Positions 19,629 through 25,508 of a stretch of DNA of 25,508 bases are shown here, one piece after another. The DNA lies in assembly GCA_946803715.1 (NCBI GenBank), contig CAMPET010000022.1, positions 222,576 to 248,083 of the forward strand. Direction: 5' to 3'. This DNA comes from Beroe ovata. Its lineage: Eukaryota > Ctenophora > Nuda > Beroida > Beroidae. The notes under the pieces are model-generated. The model made no database searches. It was not told where the DNA came from and saw only the letters and a list, made by a program, of their open reading frames with translations. Positions within the stretch are counted from its first letter, which is position 1. Each line of letters opens with the position of its first letter. A program made the translations under genes and the position numbers.

Positions 19629-19711
19629 CACGTGACGAACTATTCTCGAATTTGATTGGCCGAGGCCACCAACTGTTCCTTTATAAAACACACATGGTCG
19701 TTGTGCACGTG
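19629..19711 (+). promoter_or_regulatory. Promoter-like block: E-box, inverted CCAAT, TATA
   Basis: In order on the plus strand: CACGTG (19629-19634), ATTGG (inverted CCAAT, 19655-19659), TATAAAA (19682-19688) and a second CACGTG (19706-19711). Spacing fits an RNA polymerase II core promoter with initiation near 19712. No coding exon was recognised downstream, so the product is unknown. Confidence 0.3.
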
Positions 19712-20472
19712 CTGTGTTAGGGAGTAACCGATGCTTCGTAGTTTAGCTACAAGTACGACTCACTTTTTACTATAATAGTACAAGGACGAAGCGAAGGTGT
19801 GTTATTGGGAAATAATCCGTGGGAAAATGACTTGTTACAACTTACACAGTTAAATTAGCTTAAATTGTACCTATTATTATTTTAGCACGCAAGCTAAGAA
19901 AAAATACTAAACGATTTGAAAAAGTAGCTATTCTCAAAACAAGATTATTTCTAAAACAAACGAGATCAAACAAATGTTGCATTTGTGAAGAATTAATGGG
20001 TTGAGCCCTGTTGCTTTAGCTTGGTGTTACGTGGTTTTTACACCAACAAGTGTAAATTGATTACCGACTTGCACGTAACTAAAGTTGTTACGAAACTTGG
20101 GGAAGAAAGCTCAACGGACTTCAGAACAGCGACGCTACGAGAACGCCAATGCCGGACCGATTGAGCGACCAGTACCATTATACGCTAGCGAGACGGTGAA
20201 CTTCTTTAACCTCGAATGAACCTAATTCTAGGCTCCCACCTACAAGACCTGCTAAAATGAACCAAGTCAATGTAAAGTGAGGCTCGGTTCATATTGAGAT
20301 AAATGCTCGCACTAATTAGAATATCCACATATTTCACTGTCTATAATACGTAGCCTGACTCTTGAGAGTCTAATTTCTACACACATTACACACTGCACCA
20401 CGTACTACACAGACATTCATACAGACAGTTGGAATCTGTGAGAGCATGATGTCAGAATCACACGGTGTGCAG
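19712..20472. other. Sequence downstream of the promoter-like block, no gene recognised
   Basis: Short frames only. If the block at 19629-19711 is a promoter, this stretch would be transcribed as a UTR or noncoding RNA. Confidence 0.3.
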
Positions 20473-20540
20473 TGTGCAGTCAGTGCAGTGGGGTATGGTG
20501 GGAGTGTGCAGTCAGTGCAGTGGGGTATGGTGGGAGTGTT
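20473..20540. repeat. 32-bp tandem repeat, two copies
   Basis: The unit starting TGTGCAGTCAGTGCAGTGGG is identical at 20473-20504 and 20505-20536. Partial GTGTGCAG echoes lie on both sides. Confidence 0.9.
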
Positions 20541-20819
20541 CAGTGTGCAGTTGAGGACTGGGGCGTGACTGCGCAGTGGGTGAGCGAAATTTATAACTCA
20601 AGCGGCGGGGTCATAGCGAGACAAACCACTATATTCTGAGATGAAGTTCAAACTCTCATGAAGATGAGGGTCTGAATCCAAGACAGAAATATATGTCGTG
20701 AATTCTGGGCAGCGATCTGGGCAGTCTACAGCAGAGAAGAGTAATTAGCATTCCCAGTCATATTTTATGCGAGCTTCACATTCATTGATTTGTGGCCTCT
20801 ATAAGCTTATACGACAAGC

Positions 20820-21077
20820 TCAACGACCATGAATCCGAATAAAGCTGACGAAGCCGCAAACATGGTCACGTAAATCAAAGTGTGGCAAGAAGAACAATTG
20901 ACACAATAAATTGACACAGTCTGACAAGTTGAATGAGTTATCGATGTCAGAATACGTGATGAATTGGATACGTGGTGATGATTGCTCCAGAGAGAAGAGG
21001 GAATATATATATCTGAGTCTGACCGAGTCAACAGCTTGACAAAAGAGCAGACAAATCAGTATTACAAAGGAATTCAT
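20820..21077 (-). CDS. Candidate small secreted protein, 85 aa (unassigned)
   Basis: It starts with an ATG and a classic signal-like MNSFVILICLLFCQA, with predicted cleavage near residue 15-18. The mature part includes SDIDNSFNLSDCVNLLCQLF and DHVCGF. The overlapping minus-strand frame ending at 20807 encodes a Cys-rich stretch (TCQTVSIYCVNCSSC) followed by a hydrophobic C-terminus (MFAASSALFGFMVVELVV). A frameshift or intron could therefore join a signal sequence to a GPI/TM-type tail. No family is recognised, and no TATA or poly(A) signal was clear. Confidence 0.22.
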   Translation of the reverse strand: MNSFVILICLLFCQAVDSVRLRYIYSLFSLEQSSPRIQFITYSDIDNSFNLSDCVNLLCQLFFLPHFDLRDHVCGFVSFIRIHGR

Positions 21078-22036
21078 CGTCTAACTCTAACTAGAGCGTC
21101 TAAACGGTAGTGATTCAGCCTAATTAACATGGATCACTGGTTTACTGAGGTTAATTTGAATTTCCACACTATTTTCCATGACAAATTCAGAATGCAGCAG
21201 TTATGGGAGGCAATGTAAGCTGCCATGTGAGGCAATGCGGACATCACGACAAAACTCGCGCGAAACTGAGAACCGTGTCATGCAAATAGCTGAATGTAAC
21301 TAAACCCCAATCGTCTGTAACTTGTACAAGAACATCAGCTTATCTTGCGAGGGATTGGGATTGATCAGGATTGATTGCGATGCGTACACCCAGGAACCTA
21401 CGACGCATCTCGATACGTAGGTACTGGGTACTATTCAGTACGCAACTGAAGATTATTATTAGCCAGATTATGAGTCTTACTTATCCACCGAACTAAAACT
21501 GGGATGAATGAACAACACTGCACAATCCATTCGCGACAGTCTCAATCGATGAACAAAGCTATTAAATGCTCACTTCTGGAGACTTCAGATGCGTATCTAC
21601 TCATTCGAGGGTGTGTCTGAGACATATATCAGATGTATACTTGACGAATTAAACATATGAAAAAGCAATGTAAAAAAGAATATGATAGAGAGAAAGAACA
21701 AGAATGAAACCTCATGGATCATTCGAGGATTGCGATTTCATGAATCATCATTACTATGTTACGCTTAGAAGTTACACATTCGCTGTAGCAATAAAATATT
21801 ACACTGATCTGTTACTATAATGAATTCACTCACACATACTCAAGTGAGATTTTCTCTATAGTAGCAAGTTAGCACAACTCAGGATTCGAGCAAGAGGCCA
21901 AGTAGATGTAGATTAACGGTATTCGAGGAATTATAAAAAGAGTGATTTAATAATTTTCACAGGTTTCACTGGCATCGCTCTGCGCTCCCCTTGATTTCAC
22001 AGCCATGAAGTTAATCTACTATATGAGTTGTACTGA
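21078..22036. other. Intergenic stretch, no supported gene
   Basis: It contains an imperfect hairpin at 21389-21427 (CCAGGAACCTACG with CGTAGGTACTGG) and, at 21946-21951, a minus-strand ATTAAA that could serve the 22037-22441 ORF. Confidence 0.4.
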
Positions 22037-22441
22037 CTATAACTGTAATAAAATGACTTTTACCCTGTCAAAATGGTGTAAAGAACACCTTACAAAGCGG
22101 TCTTGACGGAAATGTCGAGACACTATGTTTTCAGAGTTGAACCTTGGTGTCTTGACATCCAGATCAAAGGTTGAAAACAGTGAGAAGTCTCCGGGACTCC
22201 CAAGTGTGCTGGACAGGAAGCTCATGTGTTTGAAGTCAGGAGTCAGTGGGAGAGAGCTGTATGATAAGTGTCCACGTGAAACAGCATCAACCCAAATAGC
22301 AACCTCAAATGTGAAGCAGTCAGGCGGATATGATATGCTCGCGTGAATCATTAAACACAAAATATAATAGCAGTTCAAAGAGTGGGGCCGTTTAGCTTCA
22401 CCGTAAACATAAGCTATAACCGATTCTATTGTGTGAAACAT
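22037..22441 (-). CDS. Candidate intronless 134-aa protein (unassigned)
   Basis: The longest ATG-started open frame outside the recognised genes. It begins MFHTIESVIAYVYGEAKRPH, has a hydrophobic patch around residues 24-37 (YYILCLMIHASISY), then CFTFEVAIWVDAVSRGHLSY and a Ser/Phe-rich SFLSSTLGSPGDFSLFSTF. Flanking signals agree with a compact gene: TATAAAG on the minus strand at 22537-22531, about 90 bp upstream of the ATG, CpG-rich sequence between, and ATTAAA at 21951-21946, about 85 bp past the stop. No known domain was recognised. The plus-strand frame overlapping it is shorter. Confidence 0.28.
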   Translation of the reverse strand: MFHTIESVIAYVYGEAKRPHSLNCYYILCLMIHASISYPPDCFTFEVAIWVDAVSRGHLSYSSLPLTPDFKHMSFLSSTLGSPGDFSLFSTFDLDVKTPRFNSENIVSRHFRQDRFVRCSLHHFDRVKVILLQL

Positions 22442-22530
22442 ATGTAATTGGTGTGTGATGCCGGTGACAATGTGTTAAAATGAGGGCGGTGACGCGCCGC
22501 GCAATCACCAAGGTGACGATGGGCCGACAC

Positions 22531-22537
22531 CTTTATA
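22531..22537 (-). promoter_or_regulatory. TATA-box candidate upstream of the 134-aa ORF
   Basis: TATAAAG on the minus strand, followed by a CpG-rich run (GCGCGGCGCGTCACCGCC) where initiation would fall about 30 bp downstream. Confidence 0.3.
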
Positions 22538-23090
22538 CCATTGAGATCTGGGAGGGATTGTGAACTGCATAGTGAGTGAGGAGCCACATTTGTTCAAATG
22601 TCAGATATTAGATATGTGTGTCAGATGTTAAAATATGAAGTTATCAACTTCACAATATATTATCGTCCATTACATAATCATAACATTATTACCAAGTTGG
22701 AAACTATATTGCTTCCTCTATGATACAATGTGGCGGGTTTCAGAGAGTGCAATGATGGAAGTGCTATGATGGAAGTAGTGCTTTATGATGGAAGAAAGAT
22801 ATCGCGACTCAGAGGCCAAATGAAATTCTCAAATTTTTCTCAACCTCTGTAGAGTCCAATACAAATCTCCTTATTCATATTGCACTATTTGAAGGGATGA
22901 TCCAGTTTAAAACCGCAGTTTCCAACTCAAATTGTTGACAAGAAGTTGGTGTGACAGCGCGAGAATGCGATGACAGACTCCATGACCTATGAAATGGCGA
23001 ATTTCCTGACTAGCGTCGGTACATATCTGTTCTTGCTGTGAGATATATATCTAGATAACACAAGGTTAGTTTACTAGGAAGTGGCTACCA

Positions 23091-23106
23091 GATATCACGT
23101 GATATC
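23091..23106. promoter_or_regulatory. 16-bp perfect palindrome with a CACGTG core
   Basis: GATATCACGTGATATC is fully self-complementary and centred on a CACGTG E-box, the binding core of bHLH-ZIP factors. No gene nearby is assigned to it. Confidence 0.4.
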
Positions 23107-24652
23107 AGAAAAGTGGAGACGGAAACACGTTAAAAAGAAAGATATGATGATGTGCAGTATCTCGAATTGGTTGGTAGCTCTCTCTCTCTCCTTTTCACTT
23201 TTCTAATCTGTGAAATCAGCAGTTTCACACGACTGCGCTGAAGATATGGCGAAATCTACCTCTCAACAGGATACCGATGATATCACGTTGTCTCTTATCA
23301 AAGGAAAAAAGTTTATTGAAATAAACTCTGTTAGAATGAATTCTCTTCATAATGAAGATACAACTATCATGAGGTAAAATAAACACTGTTACAATACAAA
23401 TAAAGCTATGAAGTAGGTATACAGTTGGACGAAACACTTCATCACGGTACTAATGAGTATGCTAAGACTTAGCAGGTAAGTGGTCTATTATCACACCACT
23501 TGATGGCGTCAGATCAGGAGACTCCGTGCAGGATCAATTATCTAATTAACAGCTGCTAATTGGGGTAATTGGAAGAGATGCTATCGGCTACATATGATGC
23601 AATATTCAGAATAATGGGCATGCTAAATCCACCGATTATAAGTGAATGATAAGGAGCACCAGCCTAGCCAGTAGCCACGGTATCCAAAATTCAGAAACTT
23701 TGCCACAATTATAGTTAACTGATTCAGTTAGTGGCCACAATTCGGAAGATGATCTTAGGCCCCCTCTCATAGTAACAGTAGGATCATAAACAGATAAACT
23801 CTCGAATAATCCTGAAAGTTGGAAAACCCAGAGAAGTTACTGCAATAGAAGTACAAATGCAATTAGTAGTAGAAATGTCTGGAGGATATCATGAACAGCA
23901 GGCAGCAGGCAGCGATGACAGAACTTCATCATCGTGGTGCGACTGCTGTCAAATTTCAGTGCACATGTTCCATATTTTTACACTAGGCTATATATATATT
24001 TCTTATTTTTCCCAAAACCAAATGAGATTTGGTTGTTTTAGTCCGCAGCATNAGATGCCGCGGGGGGCTTGCCAGCCCCCTGATCAGGATGAAAGTTTAA
24101 GCAGGATGCGACTTCCCACTTTCTGTTTGATTTTCTCAAGATGAGACACATCATCTGACATATGTCAGAAGACTTAACAGAGAACGAACAAGCTCTATAT
24201 CCCCGCCAAGTAACTACTGCCAAACTACAAAACTACAATTACCAATGTCAAACTACAAAACGAGGTACACGAAAATTGCCATTTTAAGGCACAAACAGTA
24301 GAACAAGATTAAAGATAACTGTTATATCCGTACACGCCCTTAATGATATTGTGTTAGCTGTAGAGCACCGCATAGAAGTATTGTCTTGCCCTGCAACCTA
24401 TCACACAGACATTTCCTATGTTGGTGCCTATAGCTCCGTAGTATATACCAGTCAGTGCAATTAGCAATTAGGGCAGACTGAGGGGAATTTAATTGAGGGG
24501 AGGGACATTATTTAGTGCCGCGGCACGGTGGAATTATTTAAGTTCATGTCTAGTACCAATCATATCAGAGGGTGAATAGTTACAGTTCATAGATACAAGA
24601 CTTATGAAAGTAGAAGTGCTTGCTGGCTCAGAACTTGAGATTATAATGTGGT

Positions 24653-24699
24653 GCTTAAATGTTGCTTAAATGCTTGAGTTGGCTTAAATGCTTGAGTCG
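24653..24699. repeat. Short tandem repeat (18 bp)
   Basis: GCTTAAATGCTTGAGTTG (24664-24681) and GCTTAAATGCTTGAGTCG (24682-24699) follow a truncated copy at 24653-24663. Confidence 0.85.
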
Positions 24700-25302
24700 A
24701 CTAAAGGATGAGAGAGCGAGAGATCCGAACGATTGTGATCATGGAGAGGCTAATTTCGTCACTAAGAATGATATTTGAGTGATAGCAAAAGCTTGTCGTG
24801 TGTGGAACAGATATGACTCGGATACAATTCACTGATCTCTATCTCTTCTCCGTGCAGTTGCAACTGTCATCCTCAGACTCTACAACACATGTCACACCAC
24901 TAGCACACCACTATCACTAACTCCCGTCATGCCTCATTCCAGACAGGACAGCAGCTGTCACGAAATGGGGAACTGTCCCAACTCACAGCTGTCACGAACA
25001 CCAGTGGGTGAAACTGTGGCATACGAGTGAAAACAGGTACAACGGTAGCAACCATAATACGTCATGGTACAAGACTTATGGTAACTTAATGCAGCAATTA
25101 TCAGACTGGTGTGACAAACTGACACTGTTTGTCACTAGTTACGAATTACGATGTGATAAATTGGCAGCCCTCGCTATAGTAACATGTTAATGTAAGCAAT
25201 ACCGACTACTGTCATATTATAGTAACTCTTCATGGGCCATATCATAGTACAGAAGTGACAGAGCTCAGACTCTGAGACCCCCTCCACCCACCATACTATA
25301 TG

Positions 25303-25484
25303 TACTTTAGAGGCGTGTTGCGCACGCACAGGACTTATATAGTGTCCTGCGCGCAGGACACTATATTCCATATAGATGTCGACTGCGCAGCAGGAGACGT
25401 CTATGTGATTTAGAGTGCGAGGCGAAGCGAAGCTGAGCCGAGTGCTCTAAATAAGTCCTGGCTTGAGCAATAGCCTCTAAAGTA
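25303..25484. mobile_element. 182-bp MITE-like element with terminal inverted repeats
   Basis: TACTTTAGAGG at 25303-25313 is the exact reverse complement of CCTCTAAAGTA at 25474-25484. The arms continue inward with mismatches to AGGACTTA and TAAGTCCT. If the terminal TA is a target duplication, the TIR proper starts CTTTAGAGG. Inside, 25337-25366 is a perfect 30-bp palindrome, and ATTTAGAG/CTCTAAAT form a further inverted pair. There is no coding capacity. Confidence 0.7.
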
Positions 25485-25508
25485 TTATAGTAGTCGAACG
25501 AAAAAAGG

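Larger units (their letters stand above)
22538..25302. other. Gene-poor right part of the window
   Basis: No supported coding region. It contains ATGATGGAAG direct repeats near 22751-22795, the palindrome at 23091-23106, a GC-rich hairpin beside an N near 24052-24082, GTGCCGCGGCAC (24515-24526, a perfect 12-bp palindrome), 18-bp tandem copies at 24664-24699, and CAGCTGTCACGAA repeated at 24952-24964 and 24986-24998. Confidence 0.4.

Noticed and set aside
1-25508. tRNA, rRNA, CRISPR, operons or prokaryotic mobile elements
   Set aside because: None seen. Repeats are microsatellites, minisatellites and fold-backs without CRISPR-like spacer structure, and the genes are spliced.

Overview
This window looks like nuclear DNA from an animal. 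Genes are split by short GT-AG introns (97-384 bp in the recognised genes), CA/TG microsatellites are common, and one gene is a rhodopsin-family GPCR. Short introns and dense housekeeping genes fit a compact-genome invertebrate, possibly a sponge or other non-bilaterian. That placement is inference; no single sequence proves it. Three isolated N bases (11001, 17913, 24052) indicate a draft assembly.

Four genes can be reconstructed with confidence, all on the minus strand. (1) BRX1, a Brix-domain 60S ribosome-assembly factor, has six exons at 2638-4620 and 317 aa. (2) AHSA1/Aha1, the activator of Hsp90 ATPase, has eight exons at 5460-7528 and 343 aa. (3) ATP5F1E, the epsilon subunit of mitochondrial ATP synthase, is uninterrupted at 8843-9010 with 55 aa. 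(4) A class A GPCR has eight exons at 12185-14712 and 475 aa, with altered DRY and CWxP motifs. Splice junctions were set by GT/AG sites, reading-phase continuity and, for the first two, alignment to remembered family sequence. The first three are housekeeping genes for ribosome assembly, chaperone activity and respiration. They are neighbours but show no sign of forming one pathway.

Several weaker gene candidates are listed with low confidence: a spliced minus-strand unit at 1188-1927, an ORF just upstream of AHSA1 (7656-7895), a two-exon plus-strand unit that would enclose ATP5F1E in its intron (8581-9295), an orphan plus-strand terminal exon with a poly(A) signal (15136-15353), a signal-peptide-like exon (15825-15934), a small secreted-type ORF (20820-21077) and a 134-aa ORF with a TATA box and an ATTAAA signal (22037-22537).

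Repeats make up much of the rest. They include a nested inverted-repeat cluster at 11.0-11.8 kb, an AT-rich fold-back at 10.6-10.8 kb, a 182-bp MITE-like element near the right edge, TGTACA-rich perfect hairpins inside introns of two genes, minisatellites and a long CA tract. From about 15 to 25.5 kb no recognisable conserved gene was found. I saw no rRNA, tRNA, CRISPR or prokaryotic feature.
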